From: Rotaria socialis
Taxonomy: Eukaryota; Rotifera; Eurotatoria; Philodinida; Philodinidae
NCBI GenBank assembly: GCA_905331475.1
Contig: CAJNYU010002676.1
Location: forward strand, 1-64,000
Reading direction: 5' to 3'
DNA: 64,000 nucleotides
Below the pieces are notes generated by a model that was not told where the DNA came from, ran no database searches, and saw nothing but the letters and a program-made list of their open reading frames with translations. Every line of letters starts with the position of its first letter. The first letter of the stretch is position 1. Both the position numbers and the translations under genes were made by a program. Of this stretch, positions 12,480-24,700 are shown one piece after another.

Positions 12480-12552
12480 TGCCAGGGGAAGAAATCAAAC
12501 CTTCTGCTATCTGACTAAATCAGACGCATAGAACCACTTCGCCATCCCTGGC
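12480..12552 (-). tRNA. tRNA-like sequence, apparent anticodon UUA
   Basis: The minus strand folds as a tRNA. The acceptor stem GCCAGGG/CCCTGGC pairs perfectly, with A as the discriminator (plus 12480). The anticodon stem GTCTG/CAGAT encloses a 7-nt loop ATTTAGT. The variable loop has 4 nt. The T stem GAAGG/TCTTC has a TTTGATT loop. The A box TGGCGAAGTGG is good. The B box GGTTTGATTTC has two departures from GGTTCGANTCC, and the D stem is weak. A TTTT run (plus 12471-12474) lies 5-6 nt past the 3' end, as for Pol III termination. The anticodon (plus 12516-12518) reads UUA, which would pair with the UAA stop codon. It could be a real suppressor-type tRNA, but a tRNA pseudogene or tRNA-derived SINE head is more likely. 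Confidence 0.5.
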
Positions 12553-14182
12553 ATTCACCCAGTTGCTAGGATCTCGACCGAGGGCGAATAGGAGAATCTC
12601 AAAAACCTCGATTTAACCTTTCATTCAGCGTATGTAAATGATTTCTAAATTAACACAAGTTATGAAGCAATATAAATACTAGTTGCTATCGTTTCTTCGT
12701 AGCTATAAACTACATACTATAGTACTGTCTTATAATTTGCACTGGTATTTTTTCCCCTCATGTATTGTTCAATAGACTGGCAACAATGAAATTAGAATCG
12801 TTTGTATTCGCGTTTAAAATTTCAATTCCATGTAAACAATATACTAACGGCAGATGAAAGTGCTTAGCTAGTTTTTATATCGATCTGTTTTATCTACAAG
12901 GTGTGTGCAATTGTAACAATTAGACCATTCATCAAACTCTCTCACGTATAAACTGTCAAATAAGATAAATTACATTAGAAGCATGAAAAATCATAGCCTT
13001 GATAGATGATCGTATTAGATTACAAATTCGAAGACGCTGAAAACAATAACAAAAGCAAAAGAAAGGAACAAATCTAGTGATGCATGTCAAAACAAAAAGT
13101 ATTGATATCCTATTTATCTCATCTTCATGTTTTTTACGTTGATAGTTAAAGCAAGGTACACTTTACGTATTCTCGCTAACCATCACTAATCAATTCATAT
13201 TTGTATTGACTTTTTATATAATAAAAAATATTTAATAAAATGTTGCTGTTATTCTGAGTTTTCGATAGTGTAATCTATGGAATATTAACCCAATGAATAA
13301 CTATTTTTCCTAGCTTGAAAATTTTAATTAATCATTGTATTTCTATAAATGCATTTTTTTATGCAACCATTTGTGATTGAGCTTGAATTCGTTTCAAATT
13401 GAATCACTCTGTTATTTCTTATTAATAAATCAGTAATTGTATGAATAATTACATGTGCTTAAAAATAGTTTTTCTCTTACTCATGTTACTATTGAATAAA
13501 TCATTCTTACCTTTCATCGATGGCGATGAAAGAATCGTTAAAAAATGTCCATTGAAGTCTTTACAAACAAAAATATGTGCAAAAATGAGTCACTATCATG
13601 TGCAACACGCCTACTTTCTTCATCTTTCTGTGTTAAACATGTGAGTTAAATCATTGCCTCAGAGCTGTAAAAATTGTTTCTTATCATTTATATCACAAAA
13701 CACTCATTCGTTTCGTGTACATATACATATTTAACGGTATGCAGAATCGAAAAAGGCAACAAACTTCATATTACCAAACAGAGTAGACAAAACAAGTTAT
13801 TTATCGAGTCTCTCGTTGGCATTTGTTAAGTATCCGCTTTCTTCATATAATACCGAGTGCATCTTTGTTGACGAAAATAGAATGAGACTGAAATATGGTG
13901 ATTAGTTAATTTAAGAATGAATCACTCAGTGTTTTATCCAAGATTTTGATGTATGGCGGATCTCTGCTTCAGAGAACGGGATCCAGACTAATCTAAAATC
14001 CTGGATTAAACATTAGCATCAGTCAGAAAATATGTCTGAAAAAGAAACGAGGAGTAAGGCTAGATAAAGGGTTACATGATTCAAGAGGTAAATAGTATTA
14101 GCGCTACAATAAAGAAAGAGATACTGCGTTCTAATTTCAGTTGTCAAATGTATCTGCCTCTCTCGCTTCTGATGATAAGAGC

Positions 14183-14599
14183 TAGGGGTGTCAATTTACA
14201 GTTTATTTAATTTAAATTTAACTTCGTGAAAAGTTAATTTAATTTTAAATTAAATTCTATCAAGTTAAATTTAAAATAAATTAAAATTTTTCTGATGCAA
14301 AAAATTTAAATTTAAATAAAATTTAAATTTTCAGAATTTAAATTTAATTTAAATCAAATTTTTGAAAATTTATTTCTCGATTTAATAAATTATTTTAAAT
14401 TCAAATTTTAAATTTAACAAATTGTTTGGATGGNTTAGAAGACAAGAAACATGCTCAAATTTGACTTTAAATAGTAGCAATCAAGTCAAAAACTATTTTT
14501 ATCTGCTAGTTTTCAAAATTAAACTAATTTGAATTTCAAACAATTTAATTTAAATTTCTTGAATTTAAATTTATTTTAAAGTTAAATTTGACACCCCTA
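14183..14599. mobile_element. Non-autonomous hAT-type element (MITE), 417 bp
   Basis: The ends are inverted copies of TAGGGGTGTCAA. The element is flanked by perfect 8-bp direct repeats ATAAGAGC (14175-14182 and 14600-14607), the target duplication length typical of hAT transposons. The inside is almost pure A/T, made of TTTAAATTTAAATT-type strings that also form many internal inverted repeats, with one ambiguous base at 14434. No transposase is encoded, so it would need an autonomous hAT element elsewhere. The exact target duplications suggest a recent insertion. Confidence 0.9.
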
Positions 14600-15350
14600 A
14601 TAAGAGCTTACTTTAAATCCCATCTTGACAGATTTAGGAAGGTAGAGGTCGGTTTTTTGTTCATCTACAAACAATATTAATGAAGAATTCATATTTTGAA
14701 TATTAAAATTTTTCCTGATCGCATGATCTTATTTGAGTCTATTGATCGATCACTAACAAAGATTCTCTTTCTTCAATTGAAAGTTTAAGAACAAAATCGA
14801 CCATACAACGAATTATCGCAGCATGCTAAAATTCTGCTGTGTAATTTAGTATCGGTAGTATGCCTTCAAATGGAGCTAGTCTACAATGGAAATGAGGACA
14901 GCATATTATTGACTATGAGTGCAGTCAAAGTCATTGGAAATAAGTTTAAATGCTTTATTTAACATTAAGCCGGCAGAATTCTTGACAGATCAAAACAAAG
15001 ATGAGACATTTCACCACTGCTCGTAAACATTTGATGAAAATAGTATTTTCTTTTCCACATCGGATATCCTTTATCGATGACAACAAAGTAAATATCATTG
15101 CTAGTTTATATACGTTACTTTTATCGAATTCACGTGTTTTGTTTCTATCAGCAAAGATAACATCCATCGAATAATATTAAGGTTGTATTTGCTCTTATTT
15201 TTACATTTCAAATATTTTTATTCGAACCTTTGCACTTCTATTACATTTTTATACTTAAACTTTTCGTGAAGATTTTTCAACGAATCTATGTTCTTTTTTT
15301 GTTTTCTTTCTTGATCGATCAATATTCATTAACTCTTGGTTTGATAGATC

Positions 15351-18300
15351 ATGCGGCAAATATACAATCCACCGGCGGTGGCATCTCGACAACCACCGGT
15401 TTCAAATACTTTACTAAATTCTTCTATGTCACCCTCAAGAAACAGTATCTTACCTCCTCGATCATCCTATCGTCCAGACTCGTTTGGTCGTTATTTAAAT
15501 CAACAAGCTTTTGTAAAGCCTATTCGAGGACGTGCCTTATTCAGTCGTTCCATTCATCGTATAATTGAACAAATTCGAGATAAAAAACAACGCATGAAAA
15601 ATGATCAACAAGTATTTTCGACATACGAAGAAGCTATAAGCATTTTTAGTGATCTAACATTTATGAAATGTGTTGTGTTAAAGAAGAAATTATTAGATTC
15701 AAATAGTCGAACATGGACTATTGAATTTGCACGTGAAGGAGGTCTACATGCATTACTTTCTTATCTTGAACAAACTTCAAACAGAGGTTTAACACTTGTC
15801 GATGCTATACTTATTAATGAAACATTGCAATGTCTTCGTGCCATGATGAATATAGGTGAATTATTTCAACATATGGCGTCAAACCTACAATATATTGATT
15901 CAGTAGCAAAAGGTAAAAACCAATTTTAAACATTTTCGATTAGGAAAAGTGCTTCTTTTTTTCTTGTAGTTTTAAGAATTCCATCAGTCGAAATTCGCAT
16001 GCGTGTATTTGAATTATTAACTGCATTATGTGTTTATTCAAATGATGGGTATCAATTAGTTCTTCACGCATTACAAGATTTTCAGGTAAATATATAATTG
16101 AAAATTCCTAATGTATTTGAAATAAGTAGGAAAATTAAAACAAAAAATTTAGCTACAACAAGAATCGAAAAAGGTATATTGAGTGTGTTTGCTCAATTTG
16201 TTTTGTTGTGTGAAGGCTGATCGAACTAGTTGTGTGATCTACTATTTTGCTTTATTTTTTTCTTCTTCTTAAGACGCGTGATAAATTACCAAATGTATTT
16301 GCGGTTATTCTTGAACAAATTAAATCCGCTGCTATGTCTAAACATAAATGGTCAGCTATTGCTCTACTCAATAGCATTTTATCATCTACAGAAGCTATTG
16401 AAAGACGACTTTCTTATAGAAATATACTTATTTGTGAGTATAGACATCGTTGATTTTATATCGTTCAAAATTATCAAGAAATTTTTCTAGCCGATGGAAT
16501 AATATCAACTTTAGAGAAAGCTCGAGATGATAATGATGTTGATCTTAATGTTCAAATTGATACATTTTTTGAAGATCAAAAAGACGATCAAGAAGAATTT
16601 TTAGAAAATTTCAACTCAAATGATAATCAATCTATTACTCAAGCTATTCAATTACAAGTTTGTTATTGAAAAAACAAAATCTTATTCGTAAAATGACCTG
16701 AATCTATTTCCTGCTTTTAGTTTACCCCTAATTCACATGAGTCAGCTATTTTTCTCACAACAATGCAGCTTCTATATTCTACTTTAACATCAGCGACATC
16801 CGATGAACGGTATCCAATGAATAAATTCTAAAAGCTTTCTTTTTTTCTATCTGATTGCCTTCTAGAGAAAAAATTCTTCAAAGTCTTCTTCAATCAATTT
16901 CCAATGCAACAAAAAATACCCCCGAGAAAAAACTAATCGAACAAGGATCACAAACAGATACAATGCCCGAGCTCGATACTAAAGTTTCCTCTACTTATCA
17001 CAAAATTCCTAACGTTCCAATATCGACTACAGCCATTATAAATGAACAATACTGTCAAAAGCCAAGTGGTATTCAATCGCCTTCCATATTAATCAGCACA
17101 TCAAAATTGATCAACACTCAACTTCCTTCGAGTGAATCCTCTGTTTCTGTAACGGTTCCGACTTCGTCATTCCCTGCAGACTTACAAGCAACAACTTCAG
17201 TTATAACTCTACCACCCCATCCTCCTCCACCGCCACCACCACCACCAAACTTTCTAGGCGGAGCACCGCCTCCTCCACCACCACCACCACCAAACTTTCT
17301 AGGCGGAGGACCACCTCCTCCTCCTCCTCCACCACCGCCAGGCTTTTTAGGAATGGCATCACCTCCACCACTCGGACAGTTGGCTGGTAACTCATCTATT
17401 ACTGGTCTGTCTGTTTTAGTTGATAGTATTCCTAAGCCTAAAGGCAAATTGAGACGGTTACAGTGGAAAAAGCTAGCACACACTATTCTTAGTATGTATC
17501 ATTACTTATTTATTTCTTCCACGATCAAGTTTCTTTTCTCTTGCTTTTCATTCCAGCTAGTAGTAGTTTTTGGATGGATGTGAATACAAAAGTTGATAGT
17601 CATATTAATTTCTCGCAACTTGAAGATTTTTTTAAAGCCAGCAGTGAAAATAGTAATACACCAGTGACAACCAAGGCAAAAACAACAACTGTAAGCTAGA
17701 ACTTTGCTTTTGGACTAATATTCTTTACATATTTTCATAGATTTTATCTTGTAATCGATCAATTGCTATAAATGTCTTCTTAAAAAAATTCAGTTTTACT
17801 GATATTCCATCATTTGTGAAAGTTCTTCAAGATTCAACATCAAATCTTAATAGCGAATGTCTTCGTATGTTGCTAAAAATTTTACCAGCTGATGATGAAG
17901 TAAATTTGTGAAAAAGAATATTCTTCTTCATCGTTTGTTTTTGTATTTAAAAAACAAAAGATTATCCTTGTTCATGATCATCCACGAGAAGTTTGGGCAA
18001 TACCTGAAGAATTCATCCATGAAGTTGGCTTAATTTCATTTTATGATTTCCGTGTTCGAACGCGTATTCTTATTACTGAATTTGATGAAACATTCAATGA
18101 TTTTAAACGAAAATATGAAAAAATAATTCAAATAATCGATTTTCTACAACATGATATATCTATTAAACAATTAGCTCGATCACTACTATCCATTGGAGAT
18201 TTTCTTAATTACGTAAGTAGTTATTGGCTAATATTCTATAGGATTTTTTTTTGATTTAAATTTAACTAGGGTTCCTATGCTGGTAATGCCTTTGGCTTCC

Positions 18301-19135
18301 GACTAGATGTTTTCAATCAACTGCAAGATATTCGTTCTAGTGACAATAAAAACTTGCTTAGTGTTATGCTCGAAAGTTCACCTGAACATTTTAAATTTAT
18401 TGACACTCTTAAACCAATGCTTGCTGATGATATACAGTAAGAGACAACAACATTAGACGAAGAAGAAAAAAGAACTCTGAGTGCATTCAAAACTAAATAT
18501 TTATTTTTCTAGATTGAAATTAGTAAAATTAGATTATGCGGATTGGAAAAAAAAGATTGATGAAGGTCTTAAACAAATAAATTCGATTGAAGATAAACAA
18601 ATCATTGAACAATACAAACCTTTTTATGAAGTATGGAAAAGAAAACTATTTTTATTTTTATTTTTCTTTCTTTCTGTTTAACTAGCAATCAAATAGAAAA
18701 TTAGAAACTAGTCTAAATCCTTTGGTAAATCAATGTGAAACAAAAGAAAAATTTTTAATGAAAGAACTCGGTGAAACAGATTTAAGTGAATTTAATTATG
18801 ATTCATGTTGTACTGTCTTTCGACAATTAATCGAAAAAGTTGAAAAAGAAAATAAAGTAAAACTGAGAAAAAATAAAAATTTTAAAGAACTTTATTTTTG
18901 ATTATTTTAGGAACGAGAGAAACGTTTAGTATCGAACAAAATATTAGCAAATTCAGTTAAATTATCTACAAAAAAACTAACTGTAACAGATAACAATATG
19001 AATAAAGCAGCAGATGATAATTTTATGGATTCGCTGATGACAGAACTTAAACAAAAGAAATTCACAACGGTACCCGCTAGACGACGTCGAGCATGTCTTG
19101 ATCTTTTGAATACTAGTGATCGCGAATACAAATAG
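15351..19135 (+). CDS. Diaphanous-related/INF2-like formin (13 exons)
   Basis: Exons: 15351-15912, 15970-16085, 16274-16433, 16491-16657, 16721-16809, 16866-17491, 17557-17690, 17741-17899, 17961-18212, 18270-18436, 18513-18630, 18686-18856, 18911-19135; 981 aa, all phases consistent. A GBD/DID armadillo region spans about 60-330, including CLRAMMN and RMRVFELLTALCVYSNDGYQ. FH1 (about 484-530) has three runs of 9-10 prolines separated by NFLGG/GFLG. FH2 spans about 557-935, including the LRRLQWKKL start, SSSFWMDV lasso and SLLSIGDFLNYG core. A DAD-like motif MDSLMTEL followed by RRRR lies near 946-967. Formins nucleate and elongate unbranched actin at barbed ends and recruit profilin-actin through FH1. 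The DID and DAD ends imply autoinhibition. The DID reads closest to INF2. Upstream non-coding exons are possible, and the ATG is the first in frame. Confidence 0.92.
17221..17355 (+). repeat. FH1 proline-codon tandem repeat
   Basis: Three modules of CCA/CCT/CCG codons, each followed by a near-identical AACTTTCTAGGCGGA-type linker. They are imperfect tandem copies of about 51-57 nt inside the formin exon at 16866-17491. They encode poly-Pro blocks that bind profilin and SH3/WW domains. Copy number is prone to change by slippage. Confidence 0.85.
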
Positions 19136-21739
19136 AGACTTCAATGATTCTTTTGTTCTTTTTTTTTTGTAATAAATTGCAGTAATTTTTTTTTAGATAT
19201 TCTTATCAATAGATGAATTCATTTCATTTCAACCATTAATAAATGGATATTTGATACAAGTGTTCTGTATGTGTGCACTTTTCTATTGATCAGCATCAAT
19301 GTTCGGGAAAACAATAGTTTCTTTACTTTGTTCTGTCGCGTTCACGTACCCCGTTGGGTACATGTATCCACTTGAGTTATGTTTGCATTTCTACTCGTCT
19401 TCATCTCGCGTTCTCTTTCTCTAATGTATTGTATACGAACGATATTATTATTGTTTTAACGATATTCATGAAGCAGAAAACGAAAAAACGCATAGCTATC
19501 ACTTAACTATATATTCACAATCACGAATAATATACTAGTTTAAAAAAAACTTGATTATCGAATGAAAACATCAATTTATTTTGTTCTTCATTTAAATATT
19601 GTTTCGTTCTTCCTTTTATGTTTTCCGGAGAGCTAATTCTGTCATCATGATTGTCGATTAAGGACAAGACATGTATGTGTGTATACATAAAATGAAATTG
19701 CTAACATTTACTCAAATACAAATCATGAAGACGAAAGGGAGGGAGGGAGAGAGAGAGAGAGAATGACAGAGCATACAACACGAACGAACGTCTCGTATTT
19801 GTAATAATGATGAATCCACATTCGTCTATAAGCGAAAAAGTGAAAGAGAGAGCTGAAGAGGAAAAGGCGAAAAAGAGCACGAATGAAATATAAAAGCAAA
19901 TAGTCTTTCTACTTAGCTTTTGTGTATGTGGAAGGAGGAGCAAGGAAAAAAGAAAACACCTTGATAGTATTCGCTCTGGGTAAATAGGCACGTCCGTCAG
20001 CAACTATTTCGTCGTCAATTTCACGTTCTCTCTTATTTCGGTTTTTTTCTCGCCAACGCACAGCCGTTTGTTGGTAGAGTGATGATGGCTAAAAGTGTTT
20101 CACCGTAACATTTCTCTTTACTCTTCGTATTTATGTGTGTGTGTTCTTACTCTTCTTTTTCGCTCGCCAACAAAGTAAAGTGAAAGAACGAGAAAACGAA
20201 TGTGTAGTGTAGTGTTCCGTCTTTGAGATTCCTTTTCTTCTCTTCGCTTCTCAGCACACACATTCACAAGCATTTTTCACTCATACACAATAAAAAGAGA
20301 GAGATGAAGTATATACGTATGCATGTGTATATATATATGTAGAATAGAGGACATCAACGAATGGTAGATTGGCTCAGACTTCGGACATAGACGTTTCTTT
20401 TCATTCACCTGTTTTTTTTTCTTCGTAAGTATAGGATAAGTCGGTTACCTTTCTCATGAATGAAACTTTTTCTTACTTATCAGTATATAATCGTTATCTT
20501 ATCAATATCAATTATGATTTCAAAAACGACTTATTCTGCTTTTGAGTTTGACGTTTACGAGAATTAACTAAAAATAATTTTCCGTTGTTATCGATTATTT
20601 TCTAAAGTAATTTTTAATGGAAATTCTAAAATAAATTATTCTATTTTTCAATTTTTTCTTCTTTTTCTTATTGGAAATACTGAAATACCATGAAAGGCTT
20701 CATAATTGAGAATTTAATCGAAATTCTAATGAGGAAAAAAAAACATATTTGCTTATTAACTTGTATATTTCTTTTCAATAGGTAACTCTCAAACGTCTTA
20801 GCTTTGTCCTGTCACATCAACGTCCATTAAAATTTCATTCTCGGATTCTTTATTTTTCTTTTCTTATGTTACCCTAACAGATCAAACAATATACGTTGTC
20901 GTTCTCTTTCTTCTACTGTATTTTCTTTGAGCAAGCATAAGTATTATATTTGCATGTATTCAAATGCGAAGAGCACGTCTAGAGAGAAAGAGAATGATGA
21001 ATCTAGATATAGTAAAAGTATATTGAAGCCTATCGTCCATTCGGCGACGACCACCACCAACACCATCATCATACGAAAATTCGTCTTGTGTTCTTTCGCT
21101 CATTTTAATGTTCGCTCGATGTTGAATGAAATAGAGACGAGAGAAAGGTGTACATATATATATATTTAAAAGAGAGAAAGGCAAAGGAGGAAAAAAAGAG
21201 GTAAGAACATATATATATATATATATATATACATCAGGGAACAAACGGGTATGAAGCGGGAAAAACGAACCTTACTACTACAACGAATGTCTCTTGTCCG
21301 TTCAACGAAGGTATACAAAGTAAATACAAAAGAAGAAAGAAAAGAACGCGATGCAATGAAAATTTCAATAGAAGTGCGTTCGTCTTTATGTAGACATATA
21401 CATTTATATATATATATATATATATAGACGAGAAAAAAAGGGAACAGAACGAATGCTCGAGAGTTAAAGTCACCCTCAGCTACGCTATCTCTCTTTTCTT
21501 TTTTTGGCCTACACATACACCGAAATGCGAAAGAGCATTTCGACGTTGGCAAGTTGATCAAAAAAGGGCAACAACGATTTCTTTCTTCTTTTTTCATGTT
21601 ATTCAAAGAGATTTCTCATTGGAAAATCTTATCGGCATTAAACTGTTTGTGTCTGTCTGTGCGCGCGTCAGATTTTTTTTTGTTTTGCAAATGGAAAACA
21701 GCTGTTTCATATTTTAGAAGTTAAAAAAGAAAATCAATT
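19136..21739. other. Intergenic / upstream region rich in simple repeats
   Basis: No gene is supported. There is a purine run of GGGA then GA repeats (about 19735-19762), several AT/TA microsatellites (about 20329-20340, 21149-21167, 21210-21231, 21404-21427), and dense polypyrimidine tracts. Open frames here (for example minus 21166-21606) are created by the repeats. The closest 500 bases to 21740 probably contain the promoter and 5' UTR of the HTH-zinc finger gene. Confidence 0.55.
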
Positions 21740-24700
21740 ATGAATTCGTTGGATATACAACAGCAATTAGCCGACCAACGGCGTGGCCGATACGTACGTG
21801 TTAGTGATGTTGATCGTCGATTATTAATTGATACATATAAAAAAGGAGAAGACTTTATTGCACTTGCAAAAAAACTTAATATCAAACGATCAACCGGTAA
21901 GAAAGGAGGAGAAAAACAAGAAGAACTGTATTTATACTCTTTCCTTTTTTTTATGGTTCCATATTTTCTCGATAGATATATTTAAGTTACTCTTAACATT
22001 TAAGACTATTGCTAAAAGTTACATTAAAGTCTTTCTGAGAATAAATTTTTAAAAATGCTTTTTTGTTTTTGAAGACCGACAATAGAAATTTCCCCTTTAA
22101 TTTGAGGTGGGAGAAAAACGACAAGAATCGAACATGTATATTTTTTTATTTTAGCTCGAAGTATTCTTCGAACATTTATTGATGAGGGTCGTGTATCAGC
22201 AAAACAACGTGCTGGTACACGTCTTCGTTTTATAACAGAAGATGAAGCTGAAATGATTCGAGAAATGAAACGCCGCCATCCATTAATAACTATTGGTCAA
22301 ATACAAATGCGTTTGCAACGCACATCAAATCGTGTATTAAGTAAAGCATCGATATCACGTATATTAACAAATAGTATACGCTTGGGTAAACGTGCTAAAC
22401 GTTCAGTTGATGGTGAAGACGATCCAGATGGAATGAATGAAACAATGCCTAATGGTAATGATGAATTTATGCAATTATCATCTGATGAAAATACAGGCGG
22501 AGCAATATTTATCGATGATACAAACGACGATGAAGATGATGATGATGGAATGATGGATAATACTTCATCATTAAATAATCTTGATGATTTTCAACGTTTT
22601 ATGCTACGTAAAACAAGTGTAAACGGTGATGATTCAATGGTCAATGAGAATTTAGAACAATGTGATGATAATGGTTATGCTATAACATATCCACAATTGG
22701 GCAGTGAAGAAGATGAAGATGAAGTAAAGAAAAACAAAAATTTTAATTCAATTAAAAGAAAAACTAAAATTTTCGATTTTTAGTTATCCGATGAAAATGA
22801 AATACCAACGCCAGTTGATCTTCGATCTGAAATCGCATCGACACCATCTGCAGTGAATGGTATGTATATATTATATTTAAAAATAAATCACCAATGAGTT
22901 TTCCGAAAAAAAAAAGAAAAAACGAAAAATTCCTTTCTATTAACAAAAGGTAATGGGCCAATATTAAATGAAAATGGTTGTTGGAATTTAAGTACAAATG
23001 CTGTTAAATCTGAACCTGTCTGTGTATTTGTTAATCGAAATTATGATGAAAATTCTTCTGACAGTGAACATCTACAAGAACAACCATTAACAATTGATGA
23101 AGAACCAACTAAAACTCCAAATACTAATGCATCAGCGTAAAGTTTCTCTTGTACGAAAAGAAAATTTCTATCGAAAATCTTTTTTTGTTTTGTTTAGAAT
23201 CTCGAATTCGCAATCAACCGCTTTTCGACGTGGAAAAAGTTGTCCAATATGTGGAGAAAAAAATTTCTCTCGTCTCTCTCATCATCTTACTGTTTCGCAT
23301 AACCTTCAACGACATGAAATGTTAACGTTACTTGCTTACACTGATCAAAACAACAACAACAACAACAATACTAATAATCATCATCATCATCATCCATCAA
23401 TAGCCAGTGTTAGTGGCAGTTCACCAACAAATACACCATCTATTGCGCTCGATAAAAGTCCACAACAAACACCGATTAGTATTAATACAAATAATCAACA
23501 AATAACATGTCCATCATCGCCATCAAATGAATCAGATAATCATAAAATCAATCAATCATCATCGTTGACAACAACAACAACAACACTCACAACGACAAGC
23601 TCGTCACCTATTGATAATCAATCGTCAAACTATCTACCTGTAGATGGTAAAAAACGTTTATTATGTCCACGTTGTGATACATGGGTCTTGAATTTAACAG
23701 ATCATTTAATAAAAAAACATCATTTAATATCGAAACAAGAACGTTTACCATTTTTACGTTTGGCACGTAATCGTTATGCAACACCATCATCAACACCAAA
23801 TCCAATTGCAAATGGAAATGATGAAAAACTCGCAACTAATTCATTTCTTATTAGTCCAGATCATTCATCTCCGAATACAAATCAAACAAATGAACAACAA
23901 TCACAATCTCAACAGCAATCAAATCTTCTTCAACAAGCAGCCAATAGAAAATATCAAAATATTGTGAAAAAATATCGTAAACGATTGTTTGCAACAATGC
24001 AACCGCCAACATCAAATCATTCAGCAACATCATCATTATCAAATTGTAATACACCAAATAATTCAATTGAAAAATCGACTTCACTTTCTTCATATGATCA
24101 TTCATTGGTTCAATCCAATCTTACATTACCATTACAAGAACAAACATCAGCAACAGCAGCAGCAGCAGCAGCAGCAGCTGGAAATCATAATCTTTTGACC
24201 ATGAACAGTATTCAATCGTTATTAAATAATAATTCAAATAATCAGTGTAAACAAGAAAAATTCAAATTTTCATCACTCAATGATAATTTTTCAACACGTA
24301 CTTTTTCGGCAATTAAAACATCTGGTAACAATAATAATGCTAAAGATCAACAACAGGTAAATTGAAATATTATTTACCAAAGTTTCTTACTTAACCTTTG
24401 TTTTATCTGCTTATTGTTAACTGAAAAAGCACGTCCATATTTTTCAACCAAACAATTAATGTTAGGAGGAAATTCATTCAACTAGAGATGAGTACAGGAT
24501 CAAATTTTTATGGTTCCGGTCTAGAGAAAGCTGTCCTAGAATTCATTCCTATTCTATCAAAAAACAAAAAAAAGACTCGCAAATATTTATTTCTTTACTT
24601 ATTGAGTTGATGATGAGCCTTCGGCATTTTTTGTTGTTGAGATCATGTCTCTTGAAATACATTTTGAGTCATACGATCTCATTTAAAAACAAGCCTTGAT

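Larger units (their letters stand above)
10098..15350. other. Intergenic region with tRNA-like locus and hAT MITE
   Basis: No multi-exon gene is supported. It holds the tRNA-like sequence at 12480-12552, an AT-dinucleotide run near 12090-12107 and the hAT-type element at 14183-14599. One open frame at 13441-13644 begins with a signal-peptide-like hydrophobic stretch but lacks a plausible continuation. The last 300 bases may be the 5' UTR of the formin gene. Confidence 0.55.

Noticed and set aside
13441-13644. 67-codon frame with a signal-peptide-like start, followed by a GTGAG donor
   Set aside because: The only in-frame continuation needs a 22-nt intron, shorter than any other here, and the product has no recognisable pattern.
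17118-17483. 121-codon Gly-rich open frame on the minus strand
   Set aside because: It is the antisense of the proline-codon FH1 repeat of the formin, which has full exon and domain support on the plus strand.
21166-21606. 146-codon minus-strand open frame
   Set aside because: Its sequence is dominated by translated AT microsatellites (YIYIYI runs) and polypyrimidine tracts, with no family motif.
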